From NCBI RefSeq assembly GCF_003326015.1, contig NZ_CP023860.1:124001-188000 (forward strand): 64,000 nt of DNA. Reading direction: 5' to 3'. Numbering within the stretch: the stretch's first letter is position 1; every line of letters begins with the position of its first letter. The position numbers and the translations under genes are program-made. The DNA comes from Candidatus Thioglobus sp. NP1 (GTDB taxonomy: Bacteria > Pseudomonadota > Gammaproteobacteria > PS1 > Pseudothioglobaceae). Shown in pieces: positions 8,345-17,538 of the stretch. The notes below the pieces were generated by a model that was given only the letters and a program-made list of their open reading frames with translations, was not told the origin of the DNA and made no database searches.

Positions 8345-8914
8345 TCATACAAGTTTTTCTGGTTCCTTGAACTTTGGTCTTGAAAAAAAATCATTAATCA
8401 TAGGAACAAAAAATTCGAGGGTCTTTGATTTGTAACTTGGATCAAAACAATTCTGATCATATTCATGACAGAATTTTATTGCATCTTGATACCATGGACT
8501 GTCAATAAATAATTCTCTAGCATTTCTATCTCCACCAGAATGATGGGCATAATAGTACATCTGAAAAATACCATGATGTTTTACAATCCAATAAATTTTT
8601 TCTGATACAAAAGGTCGAAGTATTGCAGCTGCCATTTCTGAATGGGAGTAGGGAGCTAGGCCATCTCCAATATCGTGAAATAAAATTGCAATTACCATTT
8701 CCAAATCTTCACCAGCATAGTGAGCTCTTGTAGCGCCTTGTAAACTATGCTCTAGTCGACTAATTTGATAACCAGAAAAACTTGAATTGAGACCCCTAAG
8801 CGAAGCAATTAAGCGGCTAGGAAGTTCTAAATTAAATTCACTTTCAAGGCCATTTAGAAAGGCGTACTCCTCAGCAGTCCCATTTTCCATACTTTTAAAG
8901 CTAACTTTTTTCAT
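8345..8914 (-). CDS. HD-domain protein resembling PhnZ/TmpB diiron oxygenases
   Basis: A 189-residue HD-fold protein, commonly annotated as a phosphohydrolase. The possible metal set is Y49-E55-H56 (RLEHSLQ), H80-D81 (FHDIG), H91 (SHSEMAA), H113/H114 (KHHGIFQ) and D153 (EYDQNCFD). From memory, the LEHSLQ...GED.EMV....HD pattern is close to PhnZ, a mixed-valent diiron oxygenase that cleaves an aminoethylphosphonate, and to TmpB, which releases glycine betaine from a trimethylammonio-phosphonate. It lies 29 bases after soxG in the sarcosine oxidase run. A role in making a betaine or glycine precursor is inference; ordinary phosphohydrolase activity is the alternative. Confidence 0.55.
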   Translation of the reverse strand: MKKVSFKSMENGTAEEYAFLNGLESEFNLELPSRLIASLRGLNSSFSGYQISRLEHSLQGATRAHYAGEDLEMVIAILFHDIGDGLAPYSHSEMAAAILRPFVSEKIYWIVKHHGIFQMYYYAHHSGGDRNARELFIDSPWYQDAIKFCHEYDQNCFDPSYKSKTLEFFVPMINDFFSRPKFKEPEKLV

Positions 8915-8943
8915 AATAAATTAATTTGTATGTGGCTTCTTCC

Positions 8944-9531
8944 TTATATTCTTTGCGCGCTATCTTTTAATAACCCAGAAACATAATGTGAAAATGAGTG
9001 TCTAACCATCATCAATATGTTTCCATTACTATTTCGATAAACACATACTGGCGCCTGACCACAAGTTGTTGACACAACTTTTCCTATTGTCAATAAGCCA
9101 TTTAAATCATAGCTCATCCATCTAGACAATAAAGCTTCCACATTACTGCCTGTTAACTCAAGAATACCATAAGCTCCAGAACTATCTGTCATTGACATGC
9201 CTTTAGGAAGCGATTTAAACTTTTTAAGAAAATTATCCTTCTTATCCCTATTGTGGAGCAACCAAATTTCATCTGGACTAATCCATAGAAAGGAATCCCC
9301 TTTATTATTTGAACTAACAGACAAAGTTTTTGGCAGCTCTGCATTAAAAATATCCTTAAGGGTTTTAGTATTTTTATTATTATTTTTTGATATTCTTAAA
9401 ACCATTAAAGATAAATCTTTAATCTCTCGACAAACTAGATTATCTTGGTTAATAAGAAATCCATCCTGATCGATAAGAGGCTGAAAAGTTGATCTGAATT
9501 CAGTTTGACTATTTTCTAATAAGCTACTCAT
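8944..9531 (-). CDS. soxG: sarcosine oxidase gamma subunit
   Basis: Small structural subunit of heterotetrameric sarcosine oxidase. Recognised from the C-terminal DSSGAYGILELTGSNVEALLSRWM and VSTTCGQAPVCVYRNSNGNILMMVRHSFSHYVSGLL, which belong to the SoxG/YgfZ-like family, and from its place after soxA. I start it at the ATG at 9531 (195 residues): an AAGGTGG ribosome site lies six bases upstream, and the start overlaps the soxA stop as ATGAGTAG (8 bases). Starts at 9537 or 9570 are possible but lack that spacing. Expected order soxB-soxD-soxA-soxG is kept. Confidence 0.87.
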   Translation of the reverse strand: MSSLLENSQTEFRSTFQPLIDQDGFLINQDNLVCREIKDLSLMVLRISKNNNKNTKTLKDIFNAELPKTLSVSSNNKGDSFLWISPDEIWLLHNRDKKDNFLKKFKSLPKGMSMTDSSGAYGILELTGSNVEALLSRWMSYDLNGLLTIGKVVSTTCGQAPVCVYRNSNGNILMMVRHSFSHYVSGLLKDSAQRI

Positions 9532-12500
9532 TTCCATCCACCTTTTCACCTTCAATATCATAGAAAACACTTCTTGAAACTTCGCAAGGTATTTCTTTTA
9601 ATCCCCGTTTTTCTTGAACAATCTTAACTAAAACTATTTGGCCAATTTGCGACAATCCTGATTTCAGTTGAGCCAATGCAATTGACCTTCCAAGGATAGG
9701 GCTATAATAACTAGAGGTCACATAACCAACAGATTTACCCTTATTATTAATAATATGAGAACCTTCTGGAAGAACAACAAGCTGATCCTTTGTCAAAAGC
9801 CCAACTAATTGCAGCCTTTCGTTGGAATTAAGTGCAGAGATGCTAAAAGATCTTTGACCAATATAAGAAAAAGGTTTATTTTTAGCTAGAATCCAATCCA
9901 TATTAACATCTGATGGAGTCATCGATCCATCAGTATCTTGACCAACAATAATAAAGCCTTTTTCAGCACGAAGAACATGCATAGTCTCTGTACCATAAGG
10001 TGTTATATTCCATTGTTTACCTGCAAGTAAAACTTTGTCCCATATATAACGACCATAGTTAGCTTCTATATTGATTTCATATGCTAGTTCACCAGAAAAA
10101 CTTATCCTCATAATACGGGCATTTACTCCAGATACTGTTCCAGGCCTCCATTGCATAAATTTAAAATTCTCTCGCTCAAAGTCAATATCTTGGCACAATA
10201 GTTTCATTAAATGTCGCGCATTAGGGCCAACTACTGCAACTGTTGAGTATTGATCTGTAACACTACTTAAATGAACATCTAATTCACTCCATTCCGTTTG
10301 AAGCCACATCTCTAAAGTAGAAAAAACACTAGCAGCGCCACCAGTAGTAGTTGTCATAATAAAATGATTATCATCGATGCAAGTTGACACACCATCATCA
10401 ATAACCATTCCTTTTTCATTACACATTAAGCCATATCTACAACTCCCAGGAGCAAGCTTCATCCATGCATTAGTATAAACTCTAGACAAAAACTCTCTTG
10501 CATCTGCTCCCTGAACATCAATTTTTCCAAGTGTCGATGCATCCATCATCCCAATAGAAGTTCTGACAGCAAGGCACTCCCTATTTACAGCTTGCTCCAT
10601 ATTTTCACCATCCTGTGGGTAAAACCATGGACGATACCATTGCCCAACTAATTCAAATTCTGCACCACTTTCAATATGAGAATCATGAATAGTCGTAAAC
10701 CTCTGAGGATCAAAGAAATCTCCAATCTCTCTTCCTGCCATGGCACCGAAATCAACTCCAGTATAAGCGGGACGAAATGTCGTAGTCCCAACTTCTGACA
10801 TTGGCACTCCTAAAAATTCAGCAGCAACAGCAATGCCATTTATATTACCTGTCTTACCTTGATCAGTTCCAAAACCCATTGCAGTGTATCGTTTAATATG
10901 CTCAATTGAGCGATAACCTTCTTTAATAGCAAGGGCAACGTCTAAAGTAGTTACATCATTCTGCATATCTATAAATACTTTTGGCCTGTTGAGAATTTCT
11001 CGCGGCATGAAAAATTTACTAGCATTAAAAAAGTTTAAGTAATTTGTACTCAATTTTGTGTGATTTACTTCTTCAATAATTCCAAGTGAATTTAAAGTTA
11101 ACTGAGCTTTATTTTTAGCATCAATAACAACATCTTGCCATTTTCCTAATCCATTAACAGATCCACAAATCTGTCTATTATTTCGCTCTTTTTGAGGTAG
11201 AAAAGCTTGAGCATCTTCATCAAAAAAAGTTTTAGCACCACAATGGCAATCGAGATGAACAACAGGATTAAAGCCACCAGATGTTGCTAATAAATCACAT
11301 TTTAATTTTTTTATAATACCAGTAAGTTTCCAGTTTGATTCCCACTTAGGTGGCTTAGCTTTCATCTCAACTTGAGAGATCTCAATTCCTTTAACAAAAT
11401 TTGTTCCATTTGCTTTTATTACTGCATAGCCTTGAAATACTTTAACTCCAGAATTTTTTGCATTTATGACAACTTCACTCTCATTTCCAGAAGGTCTGAC
11501 GTCTACAACACTACAATTAATTTTTTGATTATTCAGATCTATTGCAGTGCTATAAATACTATCATTATTGCCATATAAAATAACATTCTTCCCTGATACT
11601 ACTCCATACTCATTTAAGTACCTTCTAACAGATTGACTAAGCATAATATTTGCCAAGTCATTTGTTTCAAATAACATAGGGCGCTCATGTGCACCTGTTG
11701 CCAAGATAACTTCCTTTGCTCTTATCTTATGTAATATTTTTCTAGCAGACTGAATTCCACTTGAAATCATTGACTCACCACTCGTATTAGCCTGCAATAC
11801 TTCAATATAATTATGATCATACCAAGCATATGCTGTCGACTGAGTAAGAAGGGTAAGACGACTATTTTCTTCATTTTTAAATGCTAAGAGCTCATCTAAG
11901 CCTTCATTATGCCACTTGACTGCAGAATCATCAGATGAAAACTCATTAAACAACTCTCCACCTAAATTTTTACGCTCATCAACTAGAATAACACGTTGAT
12001 CTTTAGAATTTTTAAGTACTTCTAATGCAGCGGCAATTCCACCTACACCTCCTCCTATAACAAGTACTTCAGTGTGTTGGAAGACATGATCATAAACATC
12101 TTCATCAACTTCTGTAGGTGATTTAGAAAAGCCTGCAAGTGCTCTTAAACTACCCTCAACCATTGCCCATACTTTTTGCTTAATGAAAGTTTTATAATAG
12201 AAACCAACAGGCATAAAACGATGCAATGGCTTAATTAAAGCTCGTAAATCTAATGCATGAGGATTGCTTGCGCTAATTGCACTTAAACCGTTATAGAGCA
12301 GAACTTCAGTAGCCTTAAGGTTTGGAGTATAACGTCTTCCTATTTCCAAAGATACAAGAGCATTAGGCTCTTCAACACCTGCACCCATAAGACCACGTTT
12401 ACGACCATATTTAAAACTTCTAGCAAAAAATAATACGTCATTTGCTATTAATGCTGAAGCCAAGGTATCACCCTTAAAGCCCTTATAGGTTTTGTTATCG

Positions 12501-12562
12501 AATACAAAAGTTAGAGGTTCTGAATAGTCTATTTGGTGACTTTTATGATTCTTTAACCTCAT
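9524..12562 (-). CDS. soxA: sarcosine oxidase alpha subunit
   Basis: Large subunit (1012 residues) of the enzyme that oxidatively demethylates sarcosine to glycine and moves the methyl carbon to tetrahydrofolate as 5,10-methylene-THF. Domains in order: an N-terminal ferredoxin-like fold (GFKGDTLASALIANDVLFFARSFKYGRKRG), a two-part dinucleotide-binding oxidoreductase domain (VIGGGVGGIAAALE near 170; VILYGNNDSIYSTAIDL near 325), then an aminomethyltransferase-like folate domain (about 615-1000: MMDASTLGKIDVQGADAREFLSRVYTNAW, LRAEKGFIIVGQDTDGS). Length and order are standard. The stop overlaps soxG, and the start shares ATGA with the soxD stop. Confidence 0.95.
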   Translation of the reverse strand: MRLKNHKSHQIDYSEPLTFVFDNKTYKGFKGDTLASALIANDVLFFARSFKYGRKRGLMGAGVEEPNALVSLEIGRRYTPNLKATEVLLYNGLSAISASNPHALDLRALIKPLHRFMPVGFYYKTFIKQKVWAMVEGSLRALAGFSKSPTEVDEDVYDHVFQHTEVLVIGGGVGGIAAALEVLKNSKDQRVILVDERKNLGGELFNEFSSDDSAVKWHNEGLDELLAFKNEENSRLTLLTQSTAYAWYDHNYIEVLQANTSGESMISSGIQSARKILHKIRAKEVILATGAHERPMLFETNDLANIMLSQSVRRYLNEYGVVSGKNVILYGNNDSIYSTAIDLNNQKINCSVVDVRPSGNESEVVINAKNSGVKVFQGYAVIKANGTNFVKGIEISQVEMKAKPPKWESNWKLTGIIKKLKCDLLATSGGFNPVVHLDCHCGAKTFFDEDAQAFLPQKERNNRQICGSVNGLGKWQDVVIDAKNKAQLTLNSLGIIEEVNHTKLSTNYLNFFNASKFFMPREILNRPKVFIDMQNDVTTLDVALAIKEGYRSIEHIKRYTAMGFGTDQGKTGNINGIAVAAEFLGVPMSEVGTTTFRPAYTGVDFGAMAGREIGDFFDPQRFTTIHDSHIESGAEFELVGQWYRPWFYPQDGENMEQAVNRECLAVRTSIGMMDASTLGKIDVQGADAREFLSRVYTNAWMKLAPGSCRYGLMCNEKGMVIDDGVSTCIDDNHFIMTTTTGGAASVFSTLEMWLQTEWSELDVHLSSVTDQYSTVAVVGPNARHLMKLLCQDIDFERENFKFMQWRPGTVSGVNARIMRISFSGELAYEINIEANYGRYIWDKVLLAGKQWNITPYGTETMHVLRAEKGFIIVGQDTDGSMTPSDVNMDWILAKNKPFSYIGQRSFSISALNSNERLQLVGLLTKDQLVVLPEGSHIINNKGKSVGYVTSSYYSPILGRSIALAQLKSGLSQIGQIVLVKIVQEKRGLKEIPCEVSRSVFYDIEGEKVDGNE

Positions 12563-12843
12563 AATTCGTCCTCACTCATAACATCACCAAAAGCTGCAAC
12601 TTTAATAACCTCATGACTAATTGTTGAGCGCTTAACTAAAAGATATTTTCGGCAACCATTAGTGTGGACCCATTGCTCCCAATGATCACCCTTATGGTTA
12701 GTCCTATAAAAAACATAATCAGCCCACTCATCATCACTCAATTGTTCTGGATTCTTTGGTCTAGCAATAAAAGCTTCACCAGCTGGAGAAAACTCGTTTT
12801 GATCTCTCGCTTCTTTACAATATGGACAATCAATTAAAAACAT
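12559..12843 (-). CDS. soxD: sarcosine oxidase delta subunit
   Basis: Small zinc-binding subunit of heterotetrameric sarcosine oxidase (94 residues). Zinc ligands are visible as the N-terminal CPYC pair (C6, C9), a His in HTNGC and the Cys of the same motif. GDHWEQWVHTNGCRKYLLVKR is a SoxD hallmark. It sits between soxB and soxA and overlaps soxA by 4 bases (ATGA), so translation is probably coupled. Confidence 0.95.
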   Translation of the reverse strand: MFLIDCPYCKEARDQNEFSPAGEAFIARPKNPEQLSDDEWADYVFYRTNHKGDHWEQWVHTNGCRKYLLVKRSTISHEVIKVAAFGDVMSEDEL

Positions 12844-12863
12844 AATATTACCTAATTAGACAA

Positions 12864-14114
12864 TTAATGAGCTACGCCTGCAGCTCCATGTTCATCAATA
12901 AGTGCTCCACTTGTAAAGCGATTGATATGAAAAGGGATAGCCAATTCATGTTGCTTATCCTGTGCTATAGTATGAGCAAAAACATTGCCAGATCCTGGCG
13001 TGGCCTTGAATCCTCCAGTTCCCCAACCACAATTAAAATAAAGACCTTCGACCTTTGTTGGACTAATAACAGGGCAAGCATCAGGACAAACATCAACTAT
13101 ACCTCCCCATTGCCTATTCATACGAACTCGTGAAAATATTGGAAATAGTTCTAAAATAGCAGCAGCACAATGCTCTACAATTTTGGCACTTCCTCTTTGA
13201 GCATAGGAGTTATAGCCATCAATTCCTGCACCAATAACCAAATCTCCTTTGTCACTCTGACTGACATAACCATGGACTGCATTAGACATCACAACAGTAT
13301 GCAGAATTGGTTTCATCGCTTCAGAGACAAAAGCTTGTAATGGATGGCTCTCAACTGGAAGTCTTAAACCTGCCATTTTTGCTATTACTGAAGAATGTCC
13401 TGCACTGACACAACCAATTCGATCAGCAATAATATCACCCTTTGTCGTTTTAACTCCCTTTACTCGTCCTGACTCAACCTCAATATCTATTACTTCGCAA
13501 TTTTGAATAATATCAACACCAAGGATTGAAGCTGCTCTAGCGAAACCCCAAGCAACCCCATCATGACGTGCAACTCCAGCACGAGACTGAAATGAAGCTC
13601 CCATAATTGGGTACCTTGCATTTCTTGAAGTATTAATTATTGGTATTTGTTCTTTAATTTCCCTAGAGTCAACTACTACAGCATCAACACCATTAAGAAC
13701 GTTTGCATTTACTCTTCTCTCAATATCTCTCATATCTTGAAGAGTATGGCCAAGATTGTAGACCCCTCTTTGACTAAACATAACATTAAAATTTAAATCT
13801 TCACTTAGCCCTTCCCATAGACTCATAGAGTGCTCATAAAGACTGGAAGCCTCATCCCTCAGATAATTTGAGCGGATAATGGTAGTATTCCTTCCAGTAT
13901 TTCCCCCGCCTATGTAGCCTTTTTCAAGAACAGCAACATTTGTAATACCACACTCTTTCGCCAGGTAATAAGCAGTTGCTAAACCATGGCCACCACCTCC
14001 AATTATGATGACATCATACTTAGACTTAGGCTCTACCATAGGGATTGCTTGAGCCCAGTCTTGTCCACTTAAGCCGGCTTTTAATAGCGAGTACCAGGAG
14101 TATTTTTTTTGCAT
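12864..14114 (-). CDS. soxB: sarcosine oxidase beta subunit
   Basis: Flavoprotein subunit that oxidises sarcosine. N terminus [17 protein letters not shown] is typical SoxB. The FAD-binding fold is [21 protein letters not shown] at residues 34-54. H184 in [10 protein letters not shown] is the expected site of covalent FMN attachment in heterotetrameric enzymes. Later family motifs include [16 protein letters not shown] and [17 protein letters not shown]. At 416 residues it is full length. It follows the GbcB-like reductase by 25 bases, and soxD follows by 20, so the whole reductase-soxBDAG run looks like one transcript. Confidence 0.96.
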   Translation of the reverse strand: MQKKYSWYSLLKAGLSGQDWAQAIPMVEPKSKYDVIIIGGGGHGLATAYYLAKECGITNVAVLEKGYIGGGNTGRNTTIIRSNYLRDEASSLYEHSMSLWEGLSEDLNFNVMFSQRGVYNLGHTLQDMRDIERRVNANVLNGVDAVVVDSREIKEQIPIINTSRNARYPIMGASFQSRAGVARHDGVAWGFARAASILGVDIIQNCEVIDIEVESGRVKGVKTTKGDIIADRIGCVSAGHSSVIAKMAGLRLPVESHPLQAFVSEAMKPILHTVVMSNAVHGYVSQSDKGDLVIGAGIDGYNSYAQRGSAKIVEHCAAAILELFPIFSRVRMNRQWGGIVDVCPDACPVISPTKVEGLYFNCGWGTGGFKATPGSGNVFAHTIAQDKQHELAIPFHINRFTSGALIDEHGAAGVAH

Positions 14115-14139
14115 AATAATTTAAACTTGAACAATAAAA

Positions 14140-15246
14140 TTATAAGTCAAGAACAACATCACTTGTTGGATAAGAACAACAAGTAAGTATAAAACCTTCT
14201 TCCTCATGTGACTTTAATAGCCCACCTTGTGAATCCATTTCTACTGTACCTTCTATCAATTTTGTACGACAGGTTCCACACATACCTGCTGAACATGCAA
14301 AGGGTACTGTAATGCCTTGCTTTTGAATTGAAACCAATATATTGGTATTACTTCCACAAACTAAAGATTCACCACTCTTTGATAGGGTCACATTATATTC
14401 GTTAATATTGGTATCTGTAACATTATGCTCGGGCAATTCAATATCAATAGCCATATTATTCTGAGCAGTTGAGCTCTCAATATCAAAGCTTTCTTGGTGG
14501 TATGAGGACATAACAAATTCATAGGAGCCCAGAATTTTTTTAACATTTTGCATATATGGTTCTGGCCCACAACAATATATCTCTCTATTTTTAAAATCAG
14601 GTACTAATTCTAAAAGCATTTCTGAACTTAAAAAACCGCTAGGTCCAACCCAATCATTACCTCCAACATCACATATAAAATGTCTTTTAAAATTTGACTG
14701 ATTTAGTTGGTAGAACTCAAGCTCATCCTTAGAAATTAGATCGTTGGGTGATTGTGCGTTATGGATAAAAACTATATCTACATCTAAAGAAAGATCAACA
14801 AAATATCTTGTCATGGAAAGCATTGGTGTTATTCCACTCCCCCCTGACATAAGCAATATTTTAGATTTTGGCTGATCAAGAGCTACACTGAATGAACCAC
14901 CAATATCAAGCGCATCAACACAATCACCAATCTTTAAATTATCATGCATCCAGTTTGTGACAACTCCATCCTGCATTCTTTTATTAGTAATTGTAATTGT
15001 ATGGGGTCGAGTTGGACTTGATGCAATCGTATAAGTTCTCATGACTTCATTGCCATCTATATTCAAGAATAAAGTAGTATGTTGGCCTGGCAAAAACTGA
15101 AACCAAGCATCTTTCTTTGATTTAAAAGTAAAACTCTTAACATTATGTGTTTCATCTTTTATTTCAACGCATTCAAGAGGAGAATAGTCACCAACCCATC
15201 GATCAAGATTTTCAATATTAATATTAGGAAAAACTAATTCATTCAT
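14140..15246 (-). CDS. gbcB: GbcB-like ferredoxin reductase (FAD, NAD and 2Fe-2S domains)
   Basis: Three-domain electron-transfer protein of 368 residues: an FAD domain (RTYTIASSP near 70), an NAD(P) domain (LLMSGGSGITPMLSM; YCCGPEPYM) and a C-terminal plant-type ferredoxin with cysteines C318, C323, C326 and C356/357 (CSAGMCGTC ... LTCC). Such proteins drive Rieske oxygenases. Next to sarcosine oxidase the best match is GbcB, the reductase of glycine betaine demethylase; it has almost the same length as I remember for the Pseudomonas protein. The partner Rieske oxygenase GbcA is not in the window, so the substrate is not proven. It is the first gene of the sox run. Confidence 0.72.
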   Translation of the reverse strand: MNELVFPNINIENLDRWVGDYSPLECVEIKDETHNVKSFTFKSKKDAWFQFLPGQHTTLFLNIDGNEVMRTYTIASSPTRPHTITITNKRMQDGVVTNWMHDNLKIGDCVDALDIGGSFSVALDQPKSKILLMSGGSGITPMLSMTRYFVDLSLDVDIVFIHNAQSPNDLISKDELEFYQLNQSNFKRHFICDVGGNDWVGPSGFLSSEMLLELVPDFKNREIYCCGPEPYMQNVKKILGSYEFVMSSYHQESFDIESSTAQNNMAIDIELPEHNVTDTNINEYNVTLSKSGESLVCGSNTNILVSIQKQGITVPFACSAGMCGTCRTKLIEGTVEMDSQGGLLKSHEEEGFILTCCSYPTSDVVLDL

Positions 15247-15301
15247 TTAATTTAAACTGTTAAAACAATCAATTGTAGCATTAGACTAGTTAAATATAAC
15301 A

Positions 15302-15338
15302 AATTACAATAAAAATTACTTGTAATTGTTAATTACAA
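15302..15338. repeat. inverted repeat upstream of the gbcB-sox run, possible operator
   Basis: TTGTAATT-GTT-AATTACAA (15320-15338) is a perfect 8-base inverted repeat, and a third copy of AATTACAA lies at 15302-15309. It sits 56-92 bases upstream of the gbcB-like start, where an activator or repressor site would be expected. The region is AT-rich, so chance is a real alternative. The rest of the 206-base gap holds nothing I can call firmly. Confidence 0.3.
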
Positions 15339-15452
15339 ATATTGTTTCTTCTGAACAAGACTGAAAGACACCGAAGGTTGAGAATTTTATCAATAAAAAA
15401 TACCCAGTGCAACACCTTTGGTTTAAAACAAAAACAAATAAATTCCAAGAAC

Positions 15453-16349
15453 TTACGGCATTGGGATAATGTGTTTCTTTCTAGCATAGAATCCCTGCAG
15501 CATTATTGCTAAAATAATAGCAAAACCACCAACTAAAGTATTACTACTAGGGACCTCATTGATACCCAAAATTGGTAGCCATGCCCAGTAAATACCTAAA
15601 ACAACCTCTAACAAAGATAGCATAACAAGTTCACCGCTAGGTAAATATTTTGCACCTAAGCCATACAGTAATAAACCAAGTCCAACTACTAAACCATGCA
15701 TCATACTAATACCTATATTTAGTGTTGGCATTTCAAAACTATTACCACTTATGACAATTAATATTATTGCCCATAACATGCAAAAAAAGCCAGCAAGTGC
15801 AGGTGTCAATAATTTGGGTATTTCAGGATTCTTTCTAAGTGTAATGGTATATATTGCAAAACCTAAAGCAACAAAGAAACCATATATAACTCCTAATAAT
15901 GTAGTTGATTTTTCAGCATCCCAAACCATCACTGTTATTCCAGCTCCAACAATTATCATATTGATGAAAGTCACACGACTTAATCTCTCACCAAGAATTA
16001 AATAACCTAAAAATGCCGAAAGAACAGGTGATAAGGCTAACATCAGAAGAGTTATGGCAACAGTTGTTGTTGTTAAAGCATAAATCCAACCAAAAAAAGT
16101 AAATGACATTACTATACTTCCAACTAAGCTCCAAGAATCAATTCGCTTAAATGTATTGAAAAAATCTTTACCTTCTCTAAATGCAATATAGATAAGTATT
16201 ACTAATGTAATTATCAGCCCTCTATAAAGAAGATATTGAAGTCTATAACTCTCTGCATCTTCTAATAGACGAACAAGTGGAGCACCAAAACTCCAAATAA
16301 CCCCACTAAAAACAACTAGGATAAAGCCTAGTAAGTATTTATTCTGCAT
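15453..16349 (-). CDS. EamA-family (drug/metabolite transporter) permease 1
   Basis: Inner-membrane protein of 298 residues with about ten hydrophobic segments in two EamA repeats, the usual architecture of DMT exporters. Visible marks are VFSGVIWSFGAPLVRLL at the start of repeat one, a conserved ALSPVLSAFLGYLILGERLS block ending it, and LLEVVLGIYWAWLPILGINEVPS in repeat two. DMT members move amino acids, metabolites or methylated amines; the substrate cannot be read from sequence. It lies between the sox run and the creatinase gene and diverges from a second EamA gene. Confidence 0.85.
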   Translation of the reverse strand: MQNKYLLGFILVVFSGVIWSFGAPLVRLLEDAESYRLQYLLYRGLIITLVILIYIAFREGKDFFNTFKRIDSWSLVGSIVMSFTFFGWIYALTTTTVAITLLMLALSPVLSAFLGYLILGERLSRVTFINMIIVGAGITVMVWDAEKSTTLLGVIYGFFVALGFAIYTITLRKNPEIPKLLTPALAGFFCMLWAIILIVISGNSFEMPTLNIGISMMHGLVVGLGLLLYGLGAKYLPSGELVMLSLLEVVLGIYWAWLPILGINEVPSSNTLVGGFAIILAIMLQGFYARKKHIIPMP

Positions 16350-16361
16350 ATCTACCCCTCG

Positions 16362-16385
16362 AAATACATAAAGAAAGATGTATTT
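16362..16385. repeat. AT-rich inverted repeat between the two EamA genes
   Basis: AAATACAT (16362-16369) and ATGTATTT (16378-16385) form 8-base arms with an 8-base loop, 13 bases upstream of the minus-strand EamA start. It could be an operator for this gene. Composition makes coincidence plausible. Confidence 0.2.
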
Positions 16386-16545
16386 ATTTCCGCATTTTGT
16401 TCCTAAAATATATATCTGTCAATCATTATTTTAGGTCTCATGTTGAAACATTTAATCTACCAAATAAATCTATTATTAAAATAAGTATTTAAAAATCATA
16501 GTTACAGTTAAAATTCAACTTTAATCCAATGGATCTAAAAAAATC

Positions 16546-17412
16546 ATGGAAAACTTGAGGGGAATTTTATTCATGATTCTTGCTATGGCTGGTTTTGCAT
16601 TTGAAGATTTATTTATCAAAATGCTCTCAGCTTATTTCCCGATATCTGAAGTAATAATGATTCTTGGCTTTACTGGAAGTATCGTTTTTCTAATTATTGC
16701 TATATTTCAAAATGCTCCAATCATTCATAAAGATCTTCTAGATAAGTATGTAATAATGCGAACAATCTGTGAGCTTTTAGGGGCAGTTTTTTTTGTTACA
16801 GCAATTGCCTTAACACCTCTATCATCAGCTTCAGCTATTCTTCAAATAACGCCATTATTAGTCACTATTGGAGCAGTAATATTTTTTAGAGAAAAAGTAG
16901 GTTGGAGGCGTTGGAGTGCAGTATTTGTTGGTTTTATGGGTGTGTTATTGATTTTACGTCCTGGCTTTGGAGGATTTATGCCTGCATCAATATTTGCACT
17001 CCTTGGTTCAGTATTTTTAGCAGCAAGAGATTTATCAACACGAGCAATGAAGGTTGATCTTCCTTCCGTAACAATTGCTTTGTATGCCTTTATAGCTTTT
17101 GGAATCTCAGGCATCTTAATTATTCCATTTAACTCGCCGATGGTAATTCCATCATTAAATCAGATTATGTATTTTATAGGTGCATCAACTTTTGGAGTAT
17201 TTGCTTATTACTCACTTGTTATTTCTTCACGTATTGGAGAAATGTCAGTAATATCCCCATTCAGGTATTCAAGAATCGTATTTGCAATGTTATTAGCAAT
17301 TATTATCTTAGGAGAGAGGCCTGATAGCTTCACGTTAATTGGGGCAGCAATCATTGTACTTTCTGGCATGTATACGTTTGTTCGTGAAAATCTTCTCAAA
17401 AAAAGTAATTAA
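16546..17412 (+). CDS. EamA-family (drug/metabolite transporter) permease 2
   Basis: Second DMT-type inner-membrane protein (288 residues, about ten membrane segments). Repeat one opens GILFMILAMAGFAFEDLFIKML and ends TPLLVTIGAVIFFREKVGWRRW; repeat two has SALFGI-like VISPFRYSRIVFAMLLAIIILGERP. It resembles the RhaT/YdcZ-like group often named S-adenosylmethionine or amino-acid/metabolite exporters, but the substrate is unknown. It is divergent from EamA 1 with a 196-base shared control region, and is followed on the same strand by the creatinase gene after a 126-base gap that has its own promoter. Confidence 0.85.
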   Translation: MENLRGILFMILAMAGFAFEDLFIKMLSAYFPISEVIMILGFTGSIVFLIIAIFQNAPIIHKDLLDKYVIMRTICELLGAVFFVTAIALTPLSSASAILQITPLLVTIGAVIFFREKVGWRRWSAVFVGFMGVLLILRPGFGGFMPASIFALLGSVFLAARDLSTRAMKVDLPSVTIALYAFIAFGISGILIIPFNSPMVIPSLNQIMYFIGASTFGVFAYYSLVISSRIGEMSVISPFRYSRIVFAMLLAIIILGERPDSFTLIGAAIIVLSGMYTFVRENLLKKSN

Positions 17413-17481
17413 AGCCTAAAGTATTTATTACTATCTGTTTTAATTCGACTTATCTATATTTAATATGGTGATTTAAAAGCT

Positions 17482-17490
17482 TGCTATACT
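17482..17490 (+). promoter_or_regulatory. extended -10 promoter before the creatinase gene
   Basis: TGCTATACT is a near-perfect extended -10 (TGnTATAAT), 48 bases before the start codon. An AAGGA ribosome site follows at 17528-17532 with six bases to the ATG. No strong -35 is present. Confidence 0.45.
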
Positions 17491-17538
17491 TAAAGAAATT
17501 GACTAACATCCGCAACATTAACTTATTAAGGAATCGCT

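Noticed and set aside
15367-15380. Glycine-riboswitch-like core (ACACCGAAGGTT)
   Set aside because: It reads on the plus strand, while both flanking genes are on the minus strand and the next plus gene is over 1 kb away. The GCAA loop and CTCTCAGG partner expected around the core are missing.
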